DNA of 64,000 nucleotides from DATKAS01 sp963733765 (GCA_963733765.1 CAVTEI010000003.1:62001-126000), one strand, 5' to 3'. Positions 19,191 to 27,768 are shown, numbered from the stretch's first letter. Program-made: numbers and translations. Notes: a model not told the origin generated them from the sequence alone.

Positions 19191-19733
19191 CCGCGGGCGG
19201 TGCACTGACACCGCGTAGTCCGAGGTGGGCGTGAACGGCTCGCGATCCCAGGTCGCCCATCGCTCCGCCAGCTCGAGACTGGCGGCCGCGCAATCCTCGT
19301 CGTAGGCATCGAGCGAGTAGCGGTGATCGAGTTGGAAGCCGGCGACGAGGGCGCCGCTCACGTCGACGTGCCGAGCGCAACCCGCAACCAGCGCCGGCTG
19401 CGTCCCCTTCGGCGTGAACAACGGAACGTTGCCGGCCATCAGCACGACGTCGAACGACCGACCGAGGTCGAGGTCGCGGAGGTCGGTGACGACCCACGTC
19501 AGCTCGGGACTCAACCGGCGTGCGGTCGCAACCATCGACTCGTCGACATCGGCTCCCACCACGTCGACGCCTCGACGGGCGAGCTCGCGGGCCGCCCTGC
19601 CGGAGCCGCAACCGGCGTCGAGCACCGATCGGGGAGCCCAGGCCATCACGAAGTCGACCTCGCCGTGGACGCCGACGCCCGATGCCGCGAGGTCGTCGAA
19701 CCGTCGCTGGTAGTCGTCGCCGTCCCAGCTCAC
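19182..19733 (-). CDS. class I SAM-dependent methyltransferase
   Basis: 183 residues. The SAM-binding glycine motif is 'VLDAGCGSGRAARELARRGV', followed by the acidic post-strand 'VVGADVDESMVATARR' and 'LGRSFDVVLMAGNVPLF'. It is a small Rossmann-fold methyltransferase of the Methyltransf_25 type. The acceptor is unknown. It is downstream of a C-rich tract and hairpin that separate it from the VOC gene, so it probably has its own promoter. Confidence 0.82.
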   Translation of the reverse strand: MSWDGDDYQRRFDDLAASGVGVHGEVDFVMAWAPRSVLDAGCGSGRAARELARRGVDVVGADVDESMVATARRLSPELTWVVTDLRDLDLGRSFDVVLMAGNVPLFTPKGTQPALVAGCARHVDVSGALVAGFQLDHRYSLDAYDEDCAAASLELAERWATWDREPFTPTSDYAVSVHRPRST

Positions 19734-19764
19734 CCCGCCATCATGTCCGCCAAGGCTTCCTGTT

Positions 19765-19796
19765 CGAGTAACCGGCCAAAGGTGGCCGGTTACTCG
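19765..19796 (-). terminator. perfect 14-bp hairpin behind the sigma/VOC operon
   Basis: cgagtaaccggcca (19765-19778) pairs perfectly with tggccggttactcg (19783-19796) over the four-base loop aagg. It lies 40 bases beyond the stop of the minus-strand VOC gene (19836) and 32 bases before the methyltransferase start, so it should end the phyH-CoA-transferase-sigma-VOC transcript. Confidence 0.7.
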
Positions 19797-19807
19797 CGCG
19801 AGAAGCC

Positions 19808-19835
19808 GGGGGGGAGGGGGAAGGGGGGTGAAGGG
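19808..19835 (+). other. G-quadruplex-type G tract (C-rich on the transcribed strand)
   Basis: On the plus strand four G runs occur in a row: seven G, A, five G, AA, six G, TGAA, three G. This meets the G3+N1-7 quadruplex rule. The minus-strand transcript of the VOC gene carries the complementary C-rich, G-poor sequence directly after its stop codon and before the hairpin. That would suit Rho loading as well as DNA structure. It may also explain sequencing difficulty here. Confidence 0.6.
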
Positions 19836-20435
19836 TCAGCTGGTGGGCTTGCCGCCCTCGGGGTCGTCGGGCACCTCGCCGCCGCGGGCACGGATCGCCT
19901 CGTGGCTCTCGCCGAAGTGCCAGCGATGGCCTTCGAGGTCGGTGGCTTCGTAGCGACGCTCTCCGTAGAACGCGTCTTCCAACTCCATGGTGACGTCAGC
20001 GCCGGCGGCGACCGCGTGTGCGTAGTGGCTGTCGATGTCGTGGACGTTGAGGTTGAGCATGACCGTGGTGTGCCCGAGCTCGCCGGGTGCATAGATGCGG
20101 TGGACGTCGTGGTTGGCGTGGCCGATCATCACGATGCCGGTGCCGAGCCGCAACCAGGCGAGCATCTGCTGACGGCCATCCCACTCGTGCTCCATGCGGG
20201 CCTCCCGCAGCTCGGTGAAGCCGAACACCCGCACGAGGTAGTCGAGCGCGGCGAACTCGTCGGCATACGCAAGCCGGGGATACAGATCGGGCATGCGGAT
20301 GGTGGTCTCGGGCTGGTCGTCGATGAGTGACATGAGCTGCTCCTTCTGGCGCGACAAGACAGTGGGGTCGCCCGGTTCGTCGGGCAGGACGTTGTCGGGG
20401 CGGAGTCGACGCAGGGGTTCGAGCTCGTCGCTCAT
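19836..20435 (-). CDS. VOC/glyoxalase-fold protein with a sigma-partner-like N-terminus
   Basis: 199 residues in two parts. Residues 1-40 ('DELEPLRRLRPDNVLPDEPG' followed by 'LSRQKEQLMSLID') look like the start of the small proteins encoded just after actinobacterial ECF sigma factors (CU044_5270-like). Residues ~48-185 form a VOC domain: 'LYPRLAYADEFAALDYLVRV', 'GTGIVMIGHANHD', 'LNLNVHDIDSHYAHAVAAGA' and 'ATDLEGHRWHFGES', a PhnB/glyoxalase-like metal-binding fold. The start overlaps the sigma factor stop (ATGA), so production is coupled. Whether it regulates the sigma factor or is a true enzyme is not decidable from sequence. The joint is unusual and unbroken. Confidence 0.7.
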   Translation of the reverse strand: MSDELEPLRRLRPDNVLPDEPGDPTVLSRQKEQLMSLIDDQPETTIRMPDLYPRLAYADEFAALDYLVRVFGFTELREARMEHEWDGRQQMLAWLRLGTGIVMIGHANHDVHRIYAPGELGHTTVMLNLNVHDIDSHYAHAVAAGADVTMELEDAFYGERRYEATDLEGHRWHFGESHEAIRARGGEVPDDPEGGKPTS

Positions 20436-20995
20436 GACGACATCCTCCCCTCGACGACGGGCGCGATGCCTTTCAGGTGCGTGCGGGCCCGATTGATGCG
20501 CGACCGCACGGTGCCGATGGGGACATCGAGCGCGAGCGCGATCTCCTGGTAGCTGAGGTCCTCCCAGACGTAGAGCAGGAGCGTGTCCCGCTCCCCCTCC
20601 GGGAGGTCCGTGGCCGCATCGGCGACGCGGGCCCAGTCCTCCACCGCGTCCGTCGAGGCCGCGACGCGTTCGGCCATGTCGTCAGCGCCGAAGCGCTGCG
20701 CCGCGAAGCGCGCCATCGCCTTGAGCCGGCGGGCCTCGCCCCGCCAGTGTCGAGCGACGAGGCGGGTCGCGATGCCATACAGCCACGGTCGAGCATCGGG
20801 CCGGCACTGCTGATAGGTCTCTCGACGTTCGAACGCGACGCGAAACACCTCACCGAGGAGGTCATCAGCCTCGGGGCCGACACGTCGCACGAGATACCGG
20901 AAGATCACGCGGGCGTGACGGTCGAACAGCTCGGCGAAACGGCCCGCATCGGCGAGCGAGGCGGCGATCACCTCAGCGTCCGTGCTCTCGTCCAT
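20432..20995 (-). CDS. ECF-family RNA polymerase sigma factor
   Basis: 187 residues, ATG 20995 with gaggtg upstream. Region 2 is 'ELFDRHARVIFRYLVRRVG' through 'DLLGEVFRVAFER' and 'RPWLYGIATRLVARHWR'. Region 4 is 'LPEGERDTLLLYVWEDLSYQ', then 'EIALALDVPIGTVRSRINRA', the HTH that reads the -35 element. The start overlaps the CoA-transferase stop (TGATG), and the stop overlaps the VOC start. No anti-sigma factor with a ZAS zinc motif is present; the VOC fusion occupies that position. The sigma factor is therefore part of the phyH operon rather than a separate unit. Confidence 0.88.
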   Translation of the reverse strand: MDESTDAEVIAASLADAGRFAELFDRHARVIFRYLVRRVGPEADDLLGEVFRVAFERRETYQQCRPDARPWLYGIATRLVARHWRGEARRLKAMARFAAQRFGADDMAERVAASTDAVEDWARVADAATDLPEGERDTLLLYVWEDLSYQEIALALDVPIGTVRSRINRARTHLKGIAPVVEGRMSS

Positions 20996-22408
20996 CACCT
21001 CTTCTTGCCCGCAGCCGCCTCCGGGTTCGCGGCAATCCACTCCGCGGCGTGCGAACCGAGCGGGGTGGTCGGCAACGCCCAACGTGGCTGCGTCGCACTC
21101 ATCCGCGTGACCGGGGCCAGGTGACGGAGCTCGCCGAAGGGCGTGTCGGTCGTGACGAGGAACGGCTCGACATCGCCGAATCCGGATGCCGCCTCGCGGT
21201 CGACTCGCGGCTCGCTCGCGAACCAGCCCGCGGTCTGGCAGAGCGAGGCGCGTACGTGATAGCTGCCGCCCTCGTGGCTGCGTCGCCACAACGCCGCGAC
21301 CGTGCCGAGCGCGGCGAGGTAGCCCGTGGTGTAATCGCACGCCGCGGCCGGGATGAGCGTGGGCGGCCCGTCGCCCCCCTGCACAGCGGCAATGCCGCTC
21401 ACCGTCTGCGCGAGCTGCTCCCAACCAGGACGCTGCCGCCACGGGCCGAGGTCGCCGTAGCAGTTCATCGTGACGTAGACGATGCCGGGACGGATCTCCG
21501 CGAGCTCGTGTGGACTCAGACCGCGACGTTCCATCGCGCCGCTGCGGTATCCCTGCGCGAACACATCGGCATCGGGAATGAGCGCACGCAGGCGGGATGC
21601 AGCCTCGGCGTCGTCGAGATCGAGGAACGTCGAGCGCTTGCCATGGCTTGTGTCCATCACGAAAGGAAGCACGTTGTCGAGCGCGGGCGAGTTGACGAGC
21701 AGCACGTCGGCACCGTGCTCGGCCAGGGTGCGCCCATTGGCGGGGCCGGCGAGGATGCGGGTCAGGTCGAGCACCCTCACGCCGCCGAGCGGACGGAACC
21801 CATCGCTCACCCGCTCCGCGGGCGACTCCCCGATCTTGTCGACCTCCACGCGGGCGAGCGCGCCAACAGCCGTGCCCTGCGGATGCTGCGACCACTCCTG
21901 CGCAGTGCGCACCACCGCCCCGCAGGCGCGCTCCTCAGCGAGGGTGTCCTCGAGCGCCTGGGCATCCCACTTCGCCACCGCGGCCGAGACCGCGGCAAGG
22001 TCAGCGCCGTCCGAGATCCCGAGCACCGCGGCGCGTGGGATCGGCCAGACGCGGGAAGGCGCCGTGGAGGTGGACCCACCGTCCGTCTCGGCACTCGTGC
22101 AGGGCGACCAGTGGGTTGTCGGCGATGCGCTGCGGGGTGGGGCCGTCGAGGAGCCGCTGAAACACGAAGCTGAGCAGTGACGCACCGGCGCGGCGCGTGT
22201 CGACAACGACGGATTGGGCCGCGCCCGTCGTCTCCTGCCACACGAGCGCCGCGGCCGCACCGACCGCGCCGAGCGCGACCGCAGCCGACGAGGCAACTGG
22301 GAACGGCGACGCGTAGACCGGGTCGTGTCCTTCGACCGTGACGGCGCCGGCGGCGCTCGCCGGGAGACCGACCTCGGCGAGCAGCGCGGCGACGCGCTCG
22401 TCGGCCAT
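20995..22408 (-). CDS. class III (CaiB/BaiF) CoA-transferase (frameshifted)
   Basis: About 470 residues from ATG 22408, eight bases behind phyH1. 'PLGGVRVLDLTRILAGPANG' begins the main CaiB/BaiF domain; 'LDLDDAEAASRLRALIPDAD', 'ERRGLSPHELAEIRPGIVYV' and 'AACDYTTGYLAALGTVAAL' follow, the last carrying the catalytic aspartate (DYTTG). An additional N-terminal module (~1-150) resembles the C-terminal half of the family, a permuted two-part layout. It exchanges CoA between an acyl-CoA and a free acid. The frame moves +1 near 22045. Its place between a dioxygenase and a sigma factor suggests a catabolic operon. Confidence 0.85.
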
Positions 22409-22416
22409 GCGACGGC

Positions 22417-23157
22417 TCAGCTCTTGGCAAACTTCGGCGCGAGCGGTAGCCAGGTCCGTTCGAGCGGCTCGTCGCGACGCTGCACAGGACCGTGGAAGAG
22501 CGCGCTGATCGCGCGACGCGGCCGCTCGCTCGTGTTCGGGCCGCTGTAGTGGATCGTGCGGCAGTGATGCACCGTCGCCCCCCCCGCCCGAATGGGACAC
22601 GCGACTGCGCCCGACAGATCCGGAGCGTCCTCGAGCACGAGCGGCTCACCGAGCCCGACGTTGCGGTGCTCGATGATCTCGCTGCGGTGCGACCCGGGCA
22701 GGAACTGCATGCAGCCGCTGTCGACCGTGACGTCGTCGAGCGGCATCCACACCGAGAGGCTGTGCGCAGTGACGCCCGGCTGATCCCAGTAAGCCTCGTC
22801 TTGATGCCACGGCGTGTCGCGACCGGCGGTCGCCGGCTTGAAGATCATGTGCGTGCCGCTGCCGGTGATCTCCGACTCGTCGATCTCGAGCAGTGCGCAC
22901 ACGATGCGCCGCGCGTTCGCGAAGTAGGTCGTCTGGAGAATCTCGGGGATCGTGAGCTCGGGCCCGAGGATCTGGTCGATCACCCCGGTCGATCCGTCGT
23001 CGCGCTCGCCGTCGAAGTGGAGTCGGAGCACCTTGGGGTTCTCGAAGATGTCGTCGTAGATCGTGCGGAACCACGCCAGCTCGTCGGGCGTCGTGATCGG
23101 CTCCTCGATCCGCAAATAGCCGTTCTGCCAGAACGACTCTGACTGGTCGGGACTCAT
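22417..23157 (-). CDS. phytanoyl-CoA dioxygenase family protein (PhyH 1)
   Basis: 246 residues, ATG 23157 (an in-frame TTG at 23172 would overlap the operator). A double-stranded beta-helix Fe(II)/2-oxoglutarate oxygenase. Iron ligands: H118 and D120 in 'TPWHQDEAYWDQPG' and H203 in 'TIHYSGPNTS'; 2-oxoglutarate salt bridge at R214 or R215. 'MPLDDVTVDSGCMQFLPGSH' is the usual core strand. It hydroxylates an unknown substrate using O2. It is closest to PhyH 3 in this window, sharing the same spacing and 'HQDEAYW'. It heads a minus-strand operon with the CoA-transferase, ECF sigma factor and VOC protein, behind a LacI-type operator. Confidence 0.88.
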   Translation of the reverse strand: MSPDQSESFWQNGYLRIEEPITTPDELAWFRTIYDDIFENPKVLRLHFDGERDDGSTGVIDQILGPELTIPEILQTTYFANARRIVCALLEIDESEITGSGTHMIFKPATAGRDTPWHQDEAYWDQPGVTAHSLSVWMPLDDVTVDSGCMQFLPGSHRSEIIEHRNVGLGEPLVLEDAPDLSGAVACPIRAGGATVHHCRTIHYSGPNTSERPRRAISALFHGPVQRRDEPLERTWLPLAPKFAKS

Positions 23158-23172
23158 GTCGGACGACGCCAA

Positions 23173-23184
23173 GAAATCGATTTC
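23173..23184. promoter_or_regulatory. LacI-type operator 1 (gaaatcgatttc)
   Basis: A perfect 12-bp palindrome with the central CG typical of LacI-family operators. It lies between the divergent phyH1 (ATG 23157) and lacI (GTG 23219) genes. A near copy, gaaaacgatttc, sits in the other divergent promoter of the cluster at 27805-27816. In both, the palindrome ends 23-24 bases before a -10-like hexamer on the plus strand. Confidence 0.7.
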
Positions 23185-23206
23185 AGGACGCTACCGCACC
23201 GGCTCG

Positions 23207-23212
23207 TATGCT
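23207..23212 (+). promoter_or_regulatory. -10 element TATGCT of a probably leaderless lacI transcript
   Basis: TATGCT ends six bases before the lacI GTG (23219), and no ribosome binding site is visible. Transcription would start at or next to the start codon, as is common in actinobacteria. The operator sits just upstream of the -35 position, suitable for repression. Confidence 0.5.
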
Positions 23213-23218
23213 CGCCGT

Positions 23219-24220
23219 GTGTCGACCCGGGCCATCACCATCGACGACGTCGCCCGAGCCGCGCAGGTGTCGACCGCGACGGTCTCACGCGTGCTCAACG
23301 GCACCCGCGACGTCTCGACCGACCGTGCCGCACGCGTCCGTACCGCAGTCGCGGAGCTCGGCTACCAGCCCTTCGGGCCGGCCCGAGCGCTCCGGCGGCA
23401 GGCCACCGATGTGTGGGCGGTCATCGTCGCCGACATCGAGAACCCGTTCTTCACTTCGATCGTGCGGGGCATCGAGGACGGCGGCCGCGAGCACGGCTTC
23501 CGAGTGATGTTGTGCAACTCCGACGAGGACGTGCGCAAGGAAGCCGACTACGTCGACGTGGCGATCGCCGAACGCATGACCGGCGTCGTGATCGCCGTCG
23601 CGTCGACTCGGACGTCACGGATCGAGCCACTGCTCGACGCCGGCATCGCGGTCGTGGCCGTCGACCGGCGGCCCGGCGGGCGCAAGGTGGACTGTGTCCT
23701 CGTCGACAACGATCGGGGCGCGGCCGAGGCAACCGCACATCTCGTCGCCGCGGGCTCGACGCGCGTCGCGTGCATCACCGGACCGCAACGACTGAGCACT
23801 GCGAACGAGCGGCTCGCCGGATACCGGCGCGCGCTGCGCGAGGCCGGGCACGGCAACGATCCGTCTCTGGTCATCCGTCAGGACTTCCGCGAGCCGGGCG
23901 GCTACAAGGCGATGTGTGAGCTTCTCGATCTGCCCGAGCCGCCCGATGGCGTCCTCGTCACCAACAACCTCATGACCCTCGGTGCGCTCGAGGCGCTGCG
24001 CGAGCGAGGCGTGCGGGTGCCCGGCGACATGCGGATCGTCGGATTCGACGATGCACCCTGGGCCAAGCTGCTCCAGCCCTCGCTCACCGTCGTCGCGCAG
24101 CCCACCTACCAGATCGGTCGGCGCGCGGCCGAGCTGCTCCTCGCGGCGCGGACCGTGCCGAAGCCGCCGCCTCGCGAAGTCCTGCTTCATCCGAACCTGA
24201 TCGTCCGGGAGAGCACATGA
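23219..24220 (+). CDS. LacI-family transcriptional regulator
   Basis: 333 residues from GTG 23219, chosen because 'ITIDDVARAAQVSTATVSRV' (HTH) then starts at residue 6 as usual and a -10 box fits a leaderless start. 'LNGTRDVSTDRAARVRTAVA' includes the hinge-proximal part, and the periplasmic-binding-protein-like core follows: 'VIVADIENPFFTSIVRGIED', 'DCVLVDNDRGAAEATAHLVA', 'PDGVLVTNNLMTLGALEALR' and 'DMRIVGFDDAPWAKLLQPSL'. Such regulators usually repress sugar or sugar-derivative genes and release DNA on ligand binding. It is coupled to phyH2 (ATGA) and divergent from phyH1; two candidate operators are in the cluster. Ligand unknown, probably a small polar or carbohydrate-like molecule. Confidence 0.92.
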   Translation: MSTRAITIDDVARAAQVSTATVSRVLNGTRDVSTDRAARVRTAVAELGYQPFGPARALRRQATDVWAVIVADIENPFFTSIVRGIEDGGREHGFRVMLCNSDEDVRKEADYVDVAIAERMTGVVIAVASTRTSRIEPLLDAGIAVVAVDRRPGGRKVDCVLVDNDRGAAEATAHLVAAGSTRVACITGPQRLSTANERLAGYRRALREAGHGNDPSLVIRQDFREPGGYKAMCELLDLPEPPDGVLVTNNLMTLGALEALRERGVRVPGDMRIVGFDDAPWAKLLQPSLTVVAQPTYQIGRRAAELLLAARTVPKPPPREVLLHPNLIVREST

Positions 24221-24996
24221 CCGCGACCACGACCTATCGCGCCGCCACCGCGGACGACATCGACTTCTACCGGACGCACGGCTACATCGTCGTGCGCGAC
24301 GTCATCGACTCCGACGAGCTCGATGCGCTCACCGCGCTGTGCGACAAGATCATCGAGCGGAAGGAAGTGCTCGCCTTCGACTGGGCGTGGGAGAAGGACA
24401 AGTCGCGCGACGAGCGCGAGTTCAAGATCCTCCAGTCGAGCCCGACGATGCTCTGGCCCGAGGCCGTGAAGGACGCGCCGTTCCGCAAGTGGGCGGTCGA
24501 GTTCGGCTCCGCGCTGATGGGCTTCCCGCTCGAGTTCTGGTACGACCAGTTCCTAGCCAAGCCGCCGATGAAGGGCGCGGCGACGCTCTGGCATCAGGAC
24601 GAGGGCTACTGGGGACGCAACCTCGACGATCTCGGCATCACGTGTTGGATGCCGTTCCACGACGTCGACGAGGCGAACGGCTGCATGCACTTCATCAACG
24701 GCGGCCAAGCCGACGGCGTGCTCCCCCACCGCCAGCCGGACAACGTGCAGAGCGACTTGCTGTTCTGCGAGCCCGATGAGTCACGCGCCGTCGCCTGCCC
24801 GATCAGCCGCGGCAGCGTCACGTTCCATCATTCGAAGACGCCGCACATGACCACCGCGAACTCGACAAACGCGTGGCGCAAGATCCTGACGCAGCACCTG
24901 CGCGCGGTCGACGGCCCCGACGAGGGCGACCACTACCCGTGGAAGGTCTACGTCAACCAGATCACCGGCGAACGCACGATCCCCCCGTCCCGCTAG
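24217..24996 (+). CDS. phytanoyl-CoA dioxygenase family protein (PhyH 2)
   Basis: 259 residues, overlapping the lacI stop by ATGA. N-terminal 'DIDFYRTHGYIVVRDVIDSD' is the standard PhyH opening. Iron ligands are H126 and D128 in 'ATLWHQDEGYWGRNLDD' and a distal histidine in 'TFHHSKTPHMTTAN' (likely H210); R221 fits the co-substrate arginine. It differs from PhyH 1 and 3 in the central region ('FDWAWEKDKSRDEREFKILQ'), so it may act on a different but related molecule. It is co-transcribed with its putative regulator. Its stop shares CTAG with the convergent GH172-type gene. Confidence 0.88.
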   Translation: MTATTTYRAATADDIDFYRTHGYIVVRDVIDSDELDALTALCDKIIERKEVLAFDWAWEKDKSRDEREFKILQSSPTMLWPEAVKDAPFRKWAVEFGSALMGFPLEFWYDQFLAKPPMKGAATLWHQDEGYWGRNLDDLGITCWMPFHDVDEANGCMHFINGGQADGVLPHRQPDNVQSDLLFCEPDESRAVACPISRGSVTFHHSKTPHMTTANSTNAWRKILTQHLRAVDGPDEGDHYPWKVYVNQITGERTIPPSR

Positions 24997-26177
24997 ACCG
25001 AGATGGCGTCGGACATGCCTTCCATGGGATGCGGGGTCTCCCACGGTCGGCGCTCGATGTCCGCGAGCGCGGCGGCGAGGTCGAGCCGGGGCACGGCCTG
25101 CGGCCAACGGCAGTACACGTACGAGGTCGCGCAGTAGTCGTCGACGCGCTCGGCGATGCCCCACGCGAGATAGCGGCCTCTCGTGTCGTAGAGCCAACCC
25201 TCACCCGCGACGGGGTTCGCCTGCTCATAGGCCGCGAGCTCCGCCTCGCCCCCGAGCGCAAAGAACTTCGCGCCGATCTGCTGGATCGTCACCTTGAGAT
25301 CGCTCGTGTACATGATCGGGTCGAGCACGTGCCATCGGTAGAACGAGACGAACTCGGGTTGGTCGGGCCGGTCGGGCCCGATGTTGAGCGGCGCGCCGCC
25401 GTAGGGCGCGTGGTGCGAGCCCATCCCCCACGCGGTGCCGACGTAGTCCTCCAAACCGGTGCCGCAGATCGTCGGGAGGTCGGTGTCGCCGTCGCGGTAC
25501 ACCTTCACCTCGCCCTCGCCGTACCAGTCGCCGGCATCGATGACGCGCACGCCGACCGCGCAGCCGAGGAAGCGACCGGGGCCTTCGAGCCCGTCGACGA
25601 TGACGAAGTCGTCCTTCATCACCGTCGGGTTCTGACGGCGGAACCCGACGTGGAGGTAGCCAGCGCCTTCCTCGCGCTTGGCCTCGACCGTGTAGTCGAC
25701 TTGGTAGTAGAGGACGGTGGAGCGCTCCGCGCCGTTCGTGACGACGATGCGGACGTGCTCCTCGAACGGCATGGGCAAGTAACAGTTGAAGCCGCGCCCT
25801 TCTTGCACGGAGACCAGTGCGGAGTGGTACTCGACGGGACGGCCGTGGGGCAGACCGAAGAAGTCGACGAAGGGCACCGAGATGCTGGGTTCCTTCAACC
25901 CGTCGTAGAAGACCTCGATCCACAGTGCTCGCATGCGCTCGGGCGGAGCCGGCGGGATCGTCATCCAGATGTGGCGGATCGTGCCGGGACCTTCGAGGTC
26001 GGCGAGCACCACTGACTCGCCTGCCTTGATGCGCATGTTCGGCGCACCCTTGCGCCCCCCGTGCGCGCTGCCGCCCGCGCCCCGACCACCGGTCGGGTTC
26101 TCGAATGTCACGGCGCGGCTGTCGAGCGTCGGATCGATGAACGCCGGGTTGGCCAAGTTCTGATGGAGCGGATTCAT
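24993..26177 (-). CDS. DUF2961 / GH172-type glycoside hydrolase
   Basis: 394 residues, ATG 26177 overlapping the phyH3 stop by one base (TGATG). Two jelly-roll halves of the DUF2961 family: 'VLADLEGPGTIRHIWMTIPP', 'SISVPFVDFFGLPHG', 'FNCYLPMPFEEHVRIVVTNG', then 'DWYGEGEVKVYRDGD' and the family hallmark 'TICGTGLEDYVGTAWG'. Glutamates 221/223 and 243 lie where the catalytic pair of GH172 enzymes is expected. Characterised GH172 members act on alpha-D-fructofuranosides and D-arabinofuranosides. No signal peptide is seen, so it is probably cytoplasmic and works on an imported oligosaccharide or glycoside. It ends the phyH4-phyH3-GH172 operon. Confidence 0.85.
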   Translation of the reverse strand: MNPLHQNLANPAFIDPTLDSRAVTFENPTGGRGAGGSAHGGRKGAPNMRIKAGESVVLADLEGPGTIRHIWMTIPPAPPERMRALWIEVFYDGLKEPSISVPFVDFFGLPHGRPVEYHSALVSVQEGRGFNCYLPMPFEEHVRIVVTNGAERSTVLYYQVDYTVEAKREEGAGYLHVGFRRQNPTVMKDDFVIVDGLEGPGRFLGCAVGVRVIDAGDWYGEGEVKVYRDGDTDLPTICGTGLEDYVGTAWGMGSHHAPYGGAPLNIGPDRPDQPEFVSFYRWHVLDPIMYTSDLKVTIQQIGAKFFALGGEAELAAYEQANPVAGEGWLYDTRGRYLAWGIAERVDDYCATSYVYCRWPQAVPRLDLAAALADIERRPWETPHPMEGMSDAISV

Positions 26178-26989
26178 CAGGTGATTGTGCGCGCGTCCCA
26201 GGCTTTGCGGCCTTCGTCGAGCCATGGGCGCTCGTCGGCCTGCGGCGACCTGATCGGCGCGAGTTGGAACTCGTTGGCGTACGCGCGTCGATCGCCGCCG
26301 GTGGTGTTCGGGCCGGCGTAGTGGATCATCCGCGGGTGATGGAACGTCGCTGCACCGGCGGGGATCGGCACCGCGACCGCGCCCGAAGTGTTGGGGTGGT
26401 CGGCCTCGAGCCCGTGCACGGCGGGGTCGTTGCCGATGTGGTGGTGCGACAGCACTGGCCCGCGGTGCGACCCGGGCACGAAGTGGAGGCATCCACTCTC
26501 GACCGTCGCGTCGTCGAGCGGCATCCACGCGCCGACTGCGGTGTAGGACTTGTCCGGAGGCCAGTAGGCCTCGTCCTGATGCCACGGCGTCTCATGCCCG
26601 CGCTGGGCCGGCTTCAGGATCATGTGGCCCCACCCGTGGAGCTGTGCCTCGTCGGCCCCGAGCAGCGCAGCCGCCACGCGGCGGGCGTTGCGGAAGTAGA
26701 CGGTGTCGCGCAGCTGTGGGTGCTGATACTCGGGCATCAGCACTTGCGGCAGCAGGTCGTCACCTTCAACGTCGTACGGTCGGGACAGGTCGAAGTACCC
26801 GCCCTCGAACCCGCCCCGCTTGTCCGCAAACAGCTGGTCGTAGACGAGACCGAGCCACTCGACCTCCTCGTCGGTGGTGATGCGGTCGATCGAGACGTAG
26901 CCGTTCTCAGCGAAGGACGCGACCTGATCCGGTGTCGCCGTCACGTCGAGGGTCGCCGCGGGGAGCGGCGGAAGCTCGGTCGCGCTCAT
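26177..26989 (-). CDS. phytanoyl-CoA dioxygenase family protein (PhyH 3)
   Basis: 270 residues, ATG 26989 overlapping the phyH4 stop (ATGA). H137 and D139 in 'TPWHQDEAYWPPDKSYT', H223 in 'MIHYAGPNTT' and R234 or R235 form the iron and 2-oxoglutarate sites. 'AWMPLDDATVESGCLHFVPG' and 'GAATFHHPRMIHYAGPN' mirror PhyH 1 almost residue for residue, so the two are paralogues by recent duplication. It is translationally coupled both to PhyH 4 and to the DUF2961 glycosidase, implying joint work on one substrate. Confidence 0.88.
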   Translation of the reverse strand: MSATELPPLPAATLDVTATPDQVASFAENGYVSIDRITTDEEVEWLGLVYDQLFADKRGGFEGGYFDLSRPYDVEGDDLLPQVLMPEYQHPQLRDTVYFRNARRVAAALLGADEAQLHGWGHMILKPAQRGHETPWHQDEAYWPPDKSYTAVGAWMPLDDATVESGCLHFVPGSHRGPVLSHHHIGNDPAVHGLEADHPNTSGAVAVPIPAGAATFHHPRMIHYAGPNTTGGDRRAYANEFQLAPIRSPQADERPWLDEGRKAWDARTIT

Positions 26990-27768
26990 GCCGGCTTGGG
27001 CTCGGACTTCGCGCGGGGCTTCGGGAACTTGTCGCGCATGTGCGTGAAGCCCAGGGGCTGATAGCTGAACAGCAGCGCCCGCCGTTCTGTGTTGGAGGTG
27101 TTCGGTGCCGACTGATGCACGAGGAACGGTCCGAACGCCACGAACGAACCGGCCTTCAGCTCGAGCGGCACGAGCTCGGCGTCGGAGTACGCGGTGGCGT
27201 CGATCTCGTTCTGCCCGAACTCGTCGGTGTCGGTGCGCTTCGACCACTCGCCCGACTTGTGGCTGCCGGGCGCCACGTGGAGACAACCGTTGGCGAGCGT
27301 TGCGTCGTCGAGCATGAGCATGATCGTCATCACGCGGTCGGCATCGTCGGCGGTGCCCACCCAGTACGGATGGTCCTGGTGCATGGGGTTGACCCCGCCG
27401 TGGTGCGGCCGCTTCAGGTTCAGCTTCTCGGTGAAGAGCATCACATCGGTGCCGAGCACGTCCGACGCCAGATCGAGGAACCGCGGGTCGTGCGCCCACT
27501 TGTCGAGCGCGGGGCTGAGATGTGCGAACGGCTCGATGCCGTGGACGATGTCGCTGTCGCCCTCCCACTTGATGTATGTCTGACGAGTGAGGTCAGGGTC
27601 GAAGACGTAGCTGCCGACATGGATGCGCCGACCCTGCCGATCACGGACGAGGTCGTCCAGGAGTTGCTCGCACGCAACGATCATCTCGGCGATCTCGTCC
27701 GGTGAGAACACGGCTTCGCGCACGACGAAGCCGTCGTCCTCGTACTGCTGGCGCTCCCGATCGTCCAC
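26986..27768 (-). CDS. phytanoyl-CoA dioxygenase family protein (PhyH 4)
   Basis: 260 residues from GTG 27768, preceded by gcggggga. N-terminal 'YEDDGFVVREAVFSPDEIAE' is typical. Iron ligands H130 and D132 in 'VNPMHQDHPYWVG' and H218 in 'LVHQSAPNTSNTERRA', R229/R230 for 2-oxoglutarate. 'LFTEKLNLKRPHHGG' before the HxD motif and 'HQDHPYW' place it in a different PhyH subgroup from 1 and 3. It is the first gene of the operon and lies 36 bases downstream of operator 2. Confidence 0.88.
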   Translation of the reverse strand: MDDRERQQYEDDGFVVREAVFSPDEIAEMIVACEQLLDDLVRDRQGRRIHVGSYVFDPDLTRQTYIKWEGDSDIVHGIEPFAHLSPALDKWAHDPRFLDLASDVLGTDVMLFTEKLNLKRPHHGGVNPMHQDHPYWVGTADDADRVMTIMLMLDDATLANGCLHVAPGSHKSGEWSKRTDTDEFGQNEIDATAYSDAELVPLELKAGSFVAFGPFLVHQSAPNTSNTERRALLFSYQPLGFTHMRDKFPKPRAKSEPKPA

